The notes under the pieces were generated by a model that was not told where the DNA came from, searched no databases, and worked only from the letters and a program-made list of their open reading frames with translations. From Lysinibacillus sp. B2A1 (GTDB lineage Bacteria > Bacillota > Bacilli > Bacillales_A > Planococcaceae): a DNA stretch of 64,000 bases. Made by a program: the position numbers and the translations under genes. Shown in pieces: positions 7,940-15,641 of this stretch (the first letter of the stretch is position 1; each line of letters starts with the position of its first letter). The stretch is from positions 1,994,501 through 2,058,500 of the forward strand of contig CP027224.1 of NCBI GenBank assembly GCA_002973635.1, given 5' to 3'.

Positions 7940-8881
7940 TTGTACTTACATAAGATTTTAAAAACTATATTGTTTCTTACCCTGATAATCATACTCACAG
8001 CTTGTGGTAATTCCCACGACACCACTAAGTCATCAGTGGAGCCCGATGCAACGACCAAAATAGTCAAAACAAAACGTGGGGATGTTGAAATTCCAATCAA
8101 GCCTGAAAGAATTGTAACGGATGGATATTTGCCTGAGCTGCTTGTGCTTGGTGTGAAGCCGATTGGTTCAACACAATGGGATTTGGAGAACAAAGTCATT
8201 AAAGACCAGATTGACGGAATTGTCACTACGGGAGAGAGGTCGCTTGAGACAATAGTGGAGTTGAAGCCAGATTTAATCGTAACTTGGGTGAATGATGAAA
8301 CTATTATTCAGCAGTACGAGAAGATAGCCCCAACCCTCTCTATCCCTTACGGCTCTACAAAAGATATTTATGAAACGATGCGTTATTTAGGCAAGGCTCT
8401 GGACAAGGAAGATGAAGCTGAGCAGTGGATAGATAAGTTAGATAAGACAGCTGAGACAGCGAGGAAAGAGCTTGCAGATATTATTAAACCAGAAGAAACC
8501 TTTGCACTAATGGGCGTATTTGTCGTGGATAAAGGATTCTATATTTATGGTGACGGGTGCTACAGGGGTGGTGAAGCCATTTATAAACACCTTCAATTGA
8601 AGCCACCAGCGAAACAGCAGCAAGAAATGATAGGGAAAGAAGCCTATAGACAAATTTCATATGAGGTCATTCCTGAATATGCTGGCGACTATATTTTTAT
8701 TGATCAGGGCGATTTGATATCTGAAGTATGGGGAGAGAAAGAGGGGCTTTGGAACTCTCTTGAAGCTGTGAAAAATAAACGTGTATACAAGCTTGACCCA
8801 GATTTATTCTGGGGCAATGATCCAATATCATTAGAGCTTCAAATCAAGGAAGTTGTAAAAATGCTGAGTGATAAACAGTAA
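7940..8881 (+). CDS. iron-siderophore ABC transporter substrate-binding lipoprotein
   Basis: 313 residues starting with TTG behind AGGAGG; a longer frame from 7862 starts inside the promoter and is rejected. The N-terminus is a lipoprotein signal (KILKTILFLTLIIILTAC, lipid-linked Cys22), followed by a FepB/FeuA-type binding fold: VKTKRGDVEIPIKPERIV, LGVKPIGSTQWD, LKPDLIVTW, APTLSIPYG, and a long connecting helix (RYLGKALDKEDEAEQWIDKL). Such proteins capture ferric siderophores outside the membrane and hand them to a permease. No permease or ATPase gene follows, so it must share a transporter encoded elsewhere. Controlled by the Fur box and probably by the upstream, interrupted Btr-like regulator. 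Confidence 0.9.
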   Translation: MYLHKILKTILFLTLIIILTACGNSHDTTKSSVEPDATTKIVKTKRGDVEIPIKPERIVTDGYLPELLVLGVKPIGSTQWDLENKVIKDQIDGIVTTGERSLETIVELKPDLIVTWVNDETIIQQYEKIAPTLSIPYGSTKDIYETMRYLGKALDKEDEAEQWIDKLDKTAETARKELADIIKPEETFALMGVFVVDKGFYIYGDGCYRGGEAIYKHLQLKPPAKQQQEMIGKEAYRQISYEVIPEYAGDYIFIDQGDLISEVWGEKEGLWNSLEAVKNKRVYKLDPDLFWGNDPISLELQIKEVVKMLSDKQ

Positions 8882-8910
8882 TCATGATTTTTAATAAAAC
8901 AGAGCAGGAA

Positions 8911-8950
8911 ATGGTGAAGGCTTTAGAACTTTTCACCATAACTCATGGTT
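8911..8950 (+). terminator. hairpin after the binding-protein gene
   Basis: Perfect 8-base stem ATGGTGAA / TTCACCAT (8911-8918, 8932-8939) 30 bases after the stop. There is no clear T run, so it may stabilise the 3' end more than terminate. A second weak stem AAAACTCC / GGAGTTTT with a large loop and trailing T residues lies at 9000-9054. Confidence 0.4.
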
Positions 8951-9297
8951 GATTTTCTATTAATTCAATAATTTCACATTTTGCTATAGAAGAAAAACGA
9001 AAACTCCGTATCGTAATTGTTGTTCAGACAAACCACGAGAGGAGTTTTTATTTTGTACTCCAAGTTGATCAACATGCTATTATCTTTACCTTCTTTTTTC
9101 GAAATTTCTTCTTAAAATGATGAAGAAGAAAATATATTTCCTGTTAGATGTTTATTCTGTGCCATATCCAATTTATGTTATGTCGTTTTGATTAGGAATA
9201 TACGTTCTTATTGAGACGAAAAATTATTTTAACTTTTTCAAGGATAGTTCTCTATTTTTTTATTGGATATTTATGCTAATATCGATTTAACTACTTT

Positions 9298-9403
9298 GTT
9301 AGCCTAAAATCATCGCATCCATGCGATAACGGCTAACTGACCTGCATCACGTAGGCCTAAGCCCAAAGTCGATTCCGAACGCAATTATGCCGAGGCATAA
9401 TTG
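9298..9403 (+). repeat. three-hairpin intergenic repeat, copy A
   Basis: 106 bases with three nested or consecutive stems. (1) GTTAGCC/GGCTAAC enclosing ATCGCAT-CC-ATGCGAT; (2) CCTGC-ATCAC-GTAGG, containing one G-T pair; (3) CAATTATGCC-GA-GGCATAATTG, a perfect 10-base stem. A second copy in the same orientation lies at 11797-11908, and a diverged relative of the last module lies near 43522. No reading frame runs through it. The remainder of 8951-9498 shows no gene. Confidence 0.85.
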
Positions 9404-9498
9404 AATGATTTGTACTTAAGCTAATCACAAAATTTAATTCAATTAAGAATTTTAAATATTGTTTTCCTATAATCTTAAGGGAAAAGGAGGAAAAATGA

Positions 9499-9681
9499 TT
9501 GAGCCTAAAAAAACAGGATAGAAAACAGATGCAAAAAAAGATTCAAGTTTTATATAGAAAGATTAAACAGCAGCAGAAAGAAAATAAAGATGACAATAAA
9601 TTTGCTATAGTCTTTGTAAATATTTGTGTTTTATTAGCCATTTTAGTACTTATACTGGATGCATTTATTAAAGAATTCTAG
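9499..9681 (+). CDS. small single-pass membrane protein
   Basis: 60 residues starting with TTG 8 bases after AAGGAGG. Residues 4-33 are very basic and Gln/Lys-rich (KKQDRKQMQKKIQVLYRKIK), probably an amphipathic or coiled-coil helix in the cytosol. Residues 35-55 are one hydrophobic helix (FAIVFVNICVLLAILVLILD). No family was recognised. The strong ribosome binding site and sensible topology support it as real. A lipoprotein gene follows after 95 bases. Confidence 0.6.
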   Translation: MSLKKQDRKQMQKKIQVLYRKIKQQQKENKDDNKFAIVFVNICVLLAILVLILDAFIKEF

Positions 9682-9776
9682 ATTGTTTTATTGAGAAATG
9701 ATGCGACTATTTGCAGTATTAACGTAGCATGACTTAAATAAATCAAAAGAATTCAGTAAAAAAGGAGAGTGGTCAA

Positions 9777-10211
9777 ATGAAAAAAATAGTTTTACCAATA
9801 GTAATAGTACTTATTTTGACTGGATGCAATGTATTACCAGCTGGTATTCATAAACAACCAGAAGGCCAAGTTATTTTTGATGGGGAGCATTATAATATGT
9901 TACCAAGTAAATATGAATGGAAAGAGGATGATGTTGAAGTAAGACTTAAACGTTCTCCTGATATTAGCAAAATAGCCGATAACTTCGAAACATTAGAAGT
10001 CGAAAAAGGAGGTATATTAAAATTTAACATTGATAAGAGTCCAATCTCCATTACGGCAACTAAAATGAATGAAGATGGCACAATTGAAAATGTTGAAATT
10101 AAAGATGAAAAAATAACCATGCCATCTAAAGAGGGGTATTATATTTATGAACTTAATGCCATATGGAATAAAGGAAAGGAATCATTTGTTTTTGATGTTA
10201 ATATTAAATAA
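9777..10211 (+). CDS. small putative lipoprotein of unknown function
   Basis: 144 residues, ATG behind AAAGGAGAG. MKKIVLPIVIVLILTGC is a lipoprotein signal with the lipid-bearing Cys17. The mature part is polar and predicted to be mostly beta strands (KYEWKEDDVEVRLKRSP, ISITATKMNEDGTIENV, GYYIYELNAIWNKGKESFVF), like small Ig-like or DUF-type Bacillus lipoproteins. I do not recognise the family. It would be anchored on the outer face of the membrane. Confidence 0.7.
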   Translation: MKKIVLPIVIVLILTGCNVLPAGIHKQPEGQVIFDGEHYNMLPSKYEWKEDDVEVRLKRSPDISKIADNFETLEVEKGGILKFNIDKSPISITATKMNEDGTIENVEIKDEKITMPSKEGYYIYELNAIWNKGKESFVFDVNIK

Positions 10212-10283
10212 TTAAGGACCCTCAATTAAACAAGCGTAAGAAAAATGAACAGTGCAAAGCTTCGTTTGGCCAATCATAATCTA

Positions 10284-10570
10284 TTATTTCCAAGACCTTT
10301 TTGTCATTTCCTGTGCTAATGTTAATAAATTCATTTCATTTGTTCCAAAGCTATGAACCTAATGCCAATGTGTTAATACGACAGAGTGGTAATTGGTTGT
10401 TTGATATTGATCTAGTGCATCGAGAAATAACTTAGCATGCTTATCAGAATTTCCTGCATCTATAATTAAAGTTTGCTGTATCACGAATATGGCAGACAGT
10501 ATTGGTCGATCTGTTTCAGGATCAGATGGTAAATATATGCGATGAGTGAGTTGCTTTAATTTTTTTCCAT
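10284..10570 (-). pseudogene. MBL-fold metallo-hydrolase remnant
   Basis: Reverse-strand frame that reads as the N-terminal part of a metallo-beta-lactamase-fold hydrolase: RIYLPSDPETDRPILSAIF, TLIIDAGNSDKHAKLFLDAL, then VVLTHWH and SFGTNEMNLL. The key motif HxHxDH is broken: a TAG and a Val replace the Trp-Asp expected after THWH. The ATG at 10568-10570 lies 3 bases after the MarR stop, but a run of seven A residues puts it out of frame by one base, so the start is also frameshifted. The frame ends at TAA 10284-10286 with the C-terminal half missing. It was once the second gene of a MarR operon. Confidence 0.75.
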
Positions 10571-10573
10571 AGC

Positions 10574-11023
10574 TTAACTCTCTTTGCTGTTATTTGTTCC
10601 AACAATTTTATCTAATGTATCAAGAACATTTTTTAACTCAATTAAACTTACCTTCGAATAATACTTTTCTACGAGAATGTCGTCAATTTTTTTTAGAAGT
10701 TGATGAAATTCTTGACCTCTATTCCCAAGAGAAATGAAAGTCTCTCTACGGTTTAGTGAATTCTCCTGACGAACTATCATTTTCATTTCTTCCAGCTTTG
10801 AAATAACTTGGCTAACCGCACTTTTAGAAATATCAAAATGATTTGCAATATCATTTGCAATTACTGGCTCATTCCGAATGATATAAAACATAATAATTTC
10901 TTGCTGAGGAGTTAAGTGAAAGTTCTCTAATTCCTCAACCTCTTTGGTTTCTTTGATAACTAACAATTTAAACTGCTCAAATCTTTGATTGATTTTGTCT
11001 ATAAGTATTAAATAATCATGCAT
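10574..11023 (-). CDS. MarR family transcriptional regulator
   Basis: 149 residues. The winged helix is plain: LTPQQEIIMFYIIRNEPVIA, then IANHFDISKSAVSQVISKLEE as the recognition helix region and a wing around MIVRQENSLNRRETFISLG. The helical ends supply the dimer interface. MarR proteins repress their own operon and release on binding small aromatic or oxidised compounds. The downstream target gene, an MBL-fold hydrolase, is now a pseudogene, so this regulator may have lost its main local job. A candidate operator lies just upstream of the start. Confidence 0.88.
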   Translation of the reverse strand: MHDYLILIDKINQRFEQFKLLVIKETKEVEELENFHLTPQQEIIMFYIIRNEPVIANDIANHFDISKSAVSQVISKLEEMKMIVRQENSLNRRETFISLGNRGQEFHQLLKKIDDILVEKYYSKVSLIELKNVLDTLDKIVGTNNSKES

Positions 11024-11058
11024 AGTTGTATCATCCTTAATTTATTTATTGGTCATTA

Positions 11059-11079
11059 GTTAAGTAAAGTTTGCTTAAC
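11059..11079 (-). promoter_or_regulatory. candidate MarR operator
   Basis: Inverted arms GTTAAG (11059-11064) and CTTAAC (11074-11079), 9 bases apart, lie 36-56 bases before the MarR start, the usual size and place of an autoregulatory site. Confidence 0.45.
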
Positions 11080-11276
11080 AATATAGCCATTGTCAATGAT
11101 TTATTTCATTTTGAATATATGGAAACGTGTAGGTGACAGAGCATTAATTACTTTTTTAAACAGACATTATGTGGATTTGATAGATTAAAAATACCAAATC
11201 CACATTGTTTAACTTCTTCCAGCAAATGTTTTTTGTATCGAAAGCATAGCGGCAGCGACAGCGGCAGATACAGAAG

Positions 11277-11388
11277 TCTCCCATCTATATAGGTGGTGAG
11301 ATGAATGCGAATTTAAGTTCTTTTCAGCGGGTGTCCAAACACCCACTGAAATAGAGGAACTCAGTCTAAGAACGCCACGTCCTGTGGC
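11277..11388 (+). other. row of three hairpins resembling an IS200/IS605-type right end
   Basis: Three stems follow one another: TCTC-CCATC / GGTGG-(T)-GAGA (11277-11301), GGGTGT-CCAA-ACACCC flanked by CAG/CTG (11325-11348), and GCCAC-GTCCT-GTGGC (11374-11388). A frame through the first hairpin reads TEVSHLYRW and stops at 11297-11299, like the C-terminus of a TnpB protein running into its guide RNA. No tnpB body is present upstream, only ~70 bases of possible coding text. I call it a remnant; the family assignment is an inference from memory of such ends. Confidence 0.35.
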
Positions 11389-11397
11389 AATTTATCT

Positions 11398-11624
11398 GAG
11401 CGAAAGCGAAGCGACAGCAACACGGTTTTATCTGTGCGAAAGCGAAGCGACAGCAACACGGTTTAATCCTGTGCGAAAGCGAAGCGACAGCAACACGGGT
11501 TAATCTGTGCGAAAGCGAAGCGACAGCAACACGGTTTTAATCTGTGCGAAAGCGAAGCGACAGCAACACGGTTTTAATCTGTGTGAAAGCGAAGCGACAG
11601 CAACAACAACAACAACAACAACAA
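11398..11624 (+). repeat. six-copy 36-37 bp tandem repeat ending in a CAA tract
   Basis: The core GTGCGAAAGCGAAGCGACAG followed by CAACA starts at 11398 (as GAGCG), 11434, 11471, 11507, 11544 and 11581 (as GTGTG), separated by near-constant 11-12 base linkers of the type CGGTTTTAATCT. The last copy expands into about eight CAA units (11601-11624). The same core occurs twice more at 43367 and 43402. No reading frame is implied. Confidence 0.9.
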
Positions 11625-11648
11625 AACACGACTGAGTGACCAACATCA

Positions 11649-11730
11649 TGTTGCTGCCGCTTCGTTAGCACTACGCTTTCACACAAAAACATCATGTTGC
11701 TGCCGCTGCGTTAGCACTACGCTTTCGCAC
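11649..11730 (-). repeat. two long-form inverted copies of the GCGAAAGCG repeat
   Basis: 11649-11684 and 11695-11730 are 36-base copies on the opposite strand. Read in reverse they have the same ends as the forward repeat (GTGYGAAAGCG and GAAGCGGCAGCAACA, or GCAGCGGCAGCAACA) with an additional ~11 bases (TAGTGCTAAC) in the middle. With the forward array they could fold into a very large hairpin. 11731-11796 carries GGTCCAAAGCC and GCGGATGTCACG, which recur near 43450-43490. Confidence 0.8.
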
Positions 11731-11796
11731 AAAAAACATCTGTTGGTCCAAAGCCTCCAGCGGATGTCACGTAATCGAAAGGAGTTAATAAAGGAT

Positions 11797-11908
11797 GTTA
11801 GCCTAAAATCATCGCATCCACATCCATGTGATAACGGCTAACTGACCTGCATCACGCAGGCCTAAGCACAAAGTCGATTCCAGACGCAATTATGCCGAGG
11901 CATAATTG
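11797..11908 (+). repeat. three-hairpin intergenic repeat, copy B
   Basis: 112 bases, same orientation and module order as 9298-9403. Differences fall where they preserve pairing: the second stem is CCTGC-ATCAC-GCAGG with a G-C pair where copy A has G-T, and the apical part of the first stem has a 6-base longer CACAT-CC-ATGTG version. The third stem is identical. It ends 15 bases before the stop of the reverse-strand gene at 11924. Confidence 0.85.
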
Positions 11909-11923
11909 ATTGGGAAATTAGGT

Positions 11924-12544
11924 TTATAGTCTATTCCAAATAAACATAAATTGCGCTGCATCGGATTCGAGGGCAATTCGATGATATTCTGTAGATTCAT
12001 CATCTATAATCAAACGGCCTTTTTGAACATTCAAGATAGCATGTTTAATCGATTCAGGATGTTCTATCAAATAGTGAGAATCTTTTAGGAGAGTCAAGGC
12101 AGATCGGCATTTATGTTTATCGATGCGTTCATTTTTCCCTTTGAAATACAGCTTAATTAGATAGGGGATATCATCGATGATTAAACCGAGTTCAGGGTTA
12201 GAACGTACAGTTAAATCATCACAATACCAATTGGACTTACCGGGCTCAAACCACTGCACATTTTTATTTTTAAAAAATTTTAAATAGGCTTTTATAGCTT
12301 CCTGGTAATTCTTCTGACGTACAGGGATGGCATTGTCTATGATTGTAAGTAAATAGGAATCATTATAACGATTTTCATGATATTTTTTTAAGCCTTCGCG
12401 TAATGCTCTCCAATAATCTTTAATCGGATGATAGTCCCCCTGATACTTAATGTCTTTCACAAACTTTGTCTTGGCAGCACTTCCCTTCATCGTAAAATCG
12501 GTAAATTGCGTTAAACCGATGGATGGCTTTGTGATAATCGTCAC
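11924..12544 (-). CDS. hypothetical protein
   Basis: 206 residues starting with GTG behind AAGGGTGA. I do not recognise the family. The protein is soluble, basic in its first half (KTKFVKDIKYQGDYHPIKDY, LREGLKKYHENRYND) with helical segments (YQEAIKAYLKFFKNKNVQWF) and a C-terminal half mixing acidic strands and helices (PELGLIIDDIPYLIKLYF, LIIDDESTEYHRIALESDAA). No signal peptide or membrane helix. It lies between repeat copy B and an ISL3 element, in DNA with several mobile-element traces, so recent acquisition is likely. A role in phage or mobile-element biology is possible but nothing in the sequence shows it. Confidence 0.6.
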   Translation of the reverse strand: MTIITKPSIGLTQFTDFTMKGSAAKTKFVKDIKYQGDYHPIKDYWRALREGLKKYHENRYNDSYLLTIIDNAIPVRQKNYQEAIKAYLKFFKNKNVQWFEPGKSNWYCDDLTVRSNPELGLIIDDIPYLIKLYFKGKNERIDKHKCRSALTLLKDSHYLIEHPESIKHAILNVQKGRLIIDDESTEYHRIALESDAAQFMFIWNRL

Positions 12545-12736
12545 TTAACATCACCCTTCTTTTATAAGAAATCATTTGTTATAGATTAGTATTATATTGG
12601 AAAGGGGAAATTTATATGATTTTATGGAAAGTATATTGTGCAAGTGGGATAGTGGTAAAAACTACTTAAATTAGTACTCTGACCTGGATTAGAAATTCAA
12701 AGAAATAGCGATTATAGAGGATATAGTTATTCATCC

Positions 12737-12775
12737 AACCAGTTGTCAACTTTGTAACAACTGGTTATTTTTATT
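12737..12775 (+). terminator. strong intrinsic terminator in front of the ISL3 element
   Basis: Perfect 10-base stem AACCAGTTGT / ACAACTGGTT followed by ATTTTTATT. No gene I can support ends before it on the + strand between 12545 and 12736, so it may belong to a lost gene or a short RNA. Confidence 0.75.
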
Positions 12776-12857
12776 CTTACATTTGGGTGTAAGTACGATA
12801 TTTGGATATTTTTTTATGGCGGCAGTTAATTTTCTATTAAAAAAATTATAAAAATAG

Positions 12858-14226
12858 GGCTCAACACCAAAATCTGTTCTTGCTAAAAAAGAATACAAAA
12901 AAACATCTGTATCCGCTAGAGTTGAGAGTACGACCAAACAACACAGCGAGGTATACAGATGCACTCTCATTCTATCAAGGATTTATGGGATTTACCAGAA
13001 CTAAAAATTATCGCAACCACTAAAATAAATCACCAAATTTTCATTGATGTCATGCCAATTCAATCTAAACAGGCCTGTCCCATTTGTGCATTTGAAAATA
13101 CGACTCGTCGCGGAATCAGCTATGTTCGAAAAGTGCGTCATCTCGAAGCGTTTGGTTGCCCTGTTTATTTGAATTTACCTGCCATTCGTATGTCGTGTAC
13201 AGCTTGTTTTGCACATTTTGTATGGGCATATGAGTGTGTGGCACCGAAAAAACGATACACAAAGGCATTTGAAGCCACGCTGCCGAAGCAGGCAATCGGC
13301 TCTACCATCACGCATACATCACGTGTGGCAAACACACCCGCTACAACCGTTGCGCGTATCGTCCGTTCATGGAAAATGGAGGAAGCCACACGTGTCCAAA
13401 AAATTTGTCAGAAAAAAGCATTGGCGTGTCACAATCTCGTGCTAGGCATTGATGATTTTGCCATTCGTAAAGGGCATACGTATAACACGGGTCTCCATGA
13501 TTTACGTGGTGGCACATTTTTAGATGTTATTCCTGGACGAAGAATCGAGGAATTACACGCCTATTTCAATACACAATCTACTCTTTGTGCGCTGAAGCCT
13601 GTCGCGATTGTCATGGATTTGGCAAAGGCCTATCATACGTTTGCGAAAAAGATGTATCCTGCAGCGATTCGTATTGCCGATCGTTATCATGTCAATCGTT
13701 ACGTAACTGAAGCGCTTCAAGCCGTACGAAAATCCGTTCAAAAGCAGCTAGCACCGTATGCTAAAAAGGACCTTAAGCAACACTTCCGAATTCTTGGTAA
13801 ACGACGTGATCAATTGAAGAATGATGAAAAAAATAGCCTACACCGACTGCTTCAATACGCTGAAATCCTCCATCAAGTCTACAGTTGGAAAGAAGCCTTT
13901 ATCGAATGGTACGACTGTAGCTCCACGTATGAACTGGCGAAAAAAGGCTTCGAACGTTGGTTGACGCAAGGTACTACCATCAAGCATCCAGCCGTGGAAT
14001 CCTGTCTGTTAACGATGCGCAATTGGCAAGAAGAAATCTGTAATTATCATCAATTACGCTTTACTAATGCGGCAGTAGAAGGGAAAAATAATCTCATTAA
14101 AGCACTGCAAAGACGCCATTTTTTCACGCGCAATCCGCAGCACTATAAAGAGACAATTTTACTAGAATGCAATGCTGAATGGATTCAGTATGGCTCTTAG
14201 TCAAGCACATATTTTGGTGAAGAGCC
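12858..14226 (+). mobile_element. intact ISL3-family insertion sequence
   Basis: 1369 bases. The left end GGCTCAACACCAAAATCTG and the inverse of the right end GGCTCTTCACCAAAATATG are imperfect terminal inverted repeats continuing for ~25 bases. AAAAATAG occurs on both flanks (12850-12857 and 14227-14234), a perfect 8-base target duplication as expected for ISL3. It holds one transposase gene. Confidence 0.93.
12959..14200 (+). CDS. ISL3 family transposase
   Basis: 413 residues, ATG behind AGCGAGG. N-terminal zinc-finger region with paired cysteines (CPICAF, then CTACFAHFVW) followed by a helix-turn-helix and the DDE catalytic domain: LGIDDFAIRKGHTYNT (first Asp), AIVMDLAKAYHTFA (second Asp), and NAAVEGKNNLIKALQRR (Glu). 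Length is usual for the family and no stop or frameshift is seen. It cuts and pastes the surrounding element. With matching ends and target duplications it may still be active. Confidence 0.95.
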   Translation: MHSHSIKDLWDLPELKIIATTKINHQIFIDVMPIQSKQACPICAFENTTRRGISYVRKVRHLEAFGCPVYLNLPAIRMSCTACFAHFVWAYECVAPKKRYTKAFEATLPKQAIGSTITHTSRVANTPATTVARIVRSWKMEEATRVQKICQKKALACHNLVLGIDDFAIRKGHTYNTGLHDLRGGTFLDVIPGRRIEELHAYFNTQSTLCALKPVAIVMDLAKAYHTFAKKMYPAAIRIADRYHVNRYVTEALQAVRKSVQKQLAPYAKKDLKQHFRILGKRRDQLKNDEKNSLHRLLQYAEILHQVYSWKEAFIEWYDCSSTYELAKKGFERWLTQGTTIKHPAVESCLLTMRNWQEEICNYHQLRFTNAAVEGKNNLIKALQRRHFFTRNPQHYKETILLECNAEWIQYGS

Positions 14227-14399
14227 AAAAATAGAATAGTATTTATTTTTTTCTTTTGAAATTTCTGACAAAAATTCATGTGAAATTGGAAAATAACGTA
14301 TAGTTATGCATTCAAATAGTGTTTATGCATTTATTTATACAAGAAAGAATCTATGTTTTTAATAATCCAAACTGTATAAAAATTTAAAAAAATGTTGGG

Positions 14400-14428
14400 T
14401 TGAGTCAATTTTTCATTTTCTTTATACT
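14400..14428 (+). promoter_or_regulatory. promoter for the arginase gene
   Basis: TTGAGT (14400-14405) and TATACT (14423-14428) are separated by 17 bases, a sigma-A type promoter 33 bases before the arginase start. No -24/-12 SigL motif was seen, in contrast to the roc genes of Bacillus subtilis. Confidence 0.6.
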
Positions 14429-14460
14429 GTGAAAGTAATTAATCGAGAGGAGAAAACATC

Positions 14461-15366
14461 ATGAACAAAGAAGTTACAATTATTGGGGTGCCTATGGATT
14501 TTGGTCAAACTAGAAGAGGGGTTGATATGGGGCCAAGTGCTATTAGATATGCTGGGTTAACAGACCGACTTGAGGGCCTTGGCTATTCGATTTATGACGA
14601 AGGTGATTTAAATATCAAAATAGTAAATGAAAGTGAAGAAACAGAAATAACGACTAACTTAAAAAATTTAAAAACTGTAGCAGATGCTAATGACAAGCTA
14701 GGTCAAAAAGTAGATCATGTTATTTCCTCAAATCGCTTTCCATTAGTTTTAGGAGGAGATCATAGTATTGCTATTGGAACATTAGCGGGTGTCTCAAAAC
14801 ACTATGAGAATTTAGGTGTCATTTGGTATGATGCACATGGCGATCTAAACACAGGTGAAACCTCTCCTTCAGGCAATATACATGGAATGTCTTTGGCTGT
14901 AAGCTTAGGTCTTGGTCATCCTGCACTCACTAATATTGGAGGCTATGGTCCAAAAGTAAAGCCTGAAAATGTAGTGATTATTGGTGCTCGTGATTTAGAT
15001 CCAGGAGAAAAGCAGCTTATTAAAGAACAAGGTATAAAAGTATATACCATGCATGAGATCGATCGATTAGGTATGACAACCGTTATGTCAGAAACGATTG
15101 AATATTTAAAGGAACGTACTGACGGTGTCCATTTATCTCTAGATTTAGATGGACTTGATCCAAACGATGCACCAGGTGTTGGAACTCCAGTTGCAGGTGG
15201 TATTAGTTATCGTGAAAGCCATCTTGCTATGGAAATGCTATCAGAGGCAAATATCATTACCTCAGCAGAGTTTGTAGAGACAAACCCAGTATTAGACAAA
15301 TATAATAAGACGGCTATCGCTGCTGTAGCTTTAATCAGCTCTTTATTTGGCGATACATTACTTTAA
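14461..15366 (+). CDS. rocF: arginase
   Basis: 301 residues, ATG behind GAGAGGAG. Arginase hydrolyses L-arginine to ornithine and urea in the cytosol, the first step of arginine catabolism. All metal-ligand motifs of the ureohydrolase family are present: LVLGGDHSIAIG, IWYDAHGDLNT and LSLDLDGLDPNDAPGVGTP; the N-terminal GVPMDFGQTRRGVDMGPSAIRY is the arginase signature. Length is normal. The amino-acid permease that follows, 275 bases on, is the natural uptake partner, as in the rocDEF operon of Bacillus subtilis, though here a separate promoter is likely. Confidence 0.96.
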   Translation: MNKEVTIIGVPMDFGQTRRGVDMGPSAIRYAGLTDRLEGLGYSIYDEGDLNIKIVNESEETEITTNLKNLKTVADANDKLGQKVDHVISSNRFPLVLGGDHSIAIGTLAGVSKHYENLGVIWYDAHGDLNTGETSPSGNIHGMSLAVSLGLGHPALTNIGGYGPKVKPENVVIIGARDLDPGEKQLIKEQGIKVYTMHEIDRLGMTTVMSETIEYLKERTDGVHLSLDLDGLDPNDAPGVGTPVAGGISYRESHLAMEMLSEANIITSAEFVETNPVLDKYNKTAIAAVALISSLFGDTLL

Positions 15367-15641
15367 GTCATGGATAAGGGCAATAAATTACCTTATAAAG
15401 GAAGAACTTTTCTTAAAATATTAGGTCGCCACAACCAAATGTAAGAAGGTAGCTCTCCCTAGATTAAGTTTACAATAGAAAAGGCAATTGCTCTAGCTAA
15501 TCACTAGCATTTATTTTGTCAGAATATTGACAGTTTATATAATATATTAAATGGATATTCAATTATTAAAATTTCTAATAGTTATCTTAATGCACTTAAA
15601 AAAGAAAGTGCTTACAAGATAACTTGCGTAAGGAGTTTTTT

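Noticed and set aside
11398..11624. CRISPR-like array of 24-25 bp repeats at 36-37 bp spacing
   Set aside because: The intervals are only 11-12 bases and nearly the same sequence each time, there are no cas genes, and the unit recurs elsewhere with different flanks. It is a tandem repeat.
13209..13445. Second forward frame inside the ISL3 transposase
   Set aside because: Overlaps the conserved transposase frame and has biased, His/Arg-rich composition of a shadow frame; no programmed frameshift is expected in ISL3.
14235..14460. SigL (-24/-12) promoter for the arginase gene
   Set aside because: No TGGCAC-N5-TTGCA element was found; a sigma-A type promoter fits.
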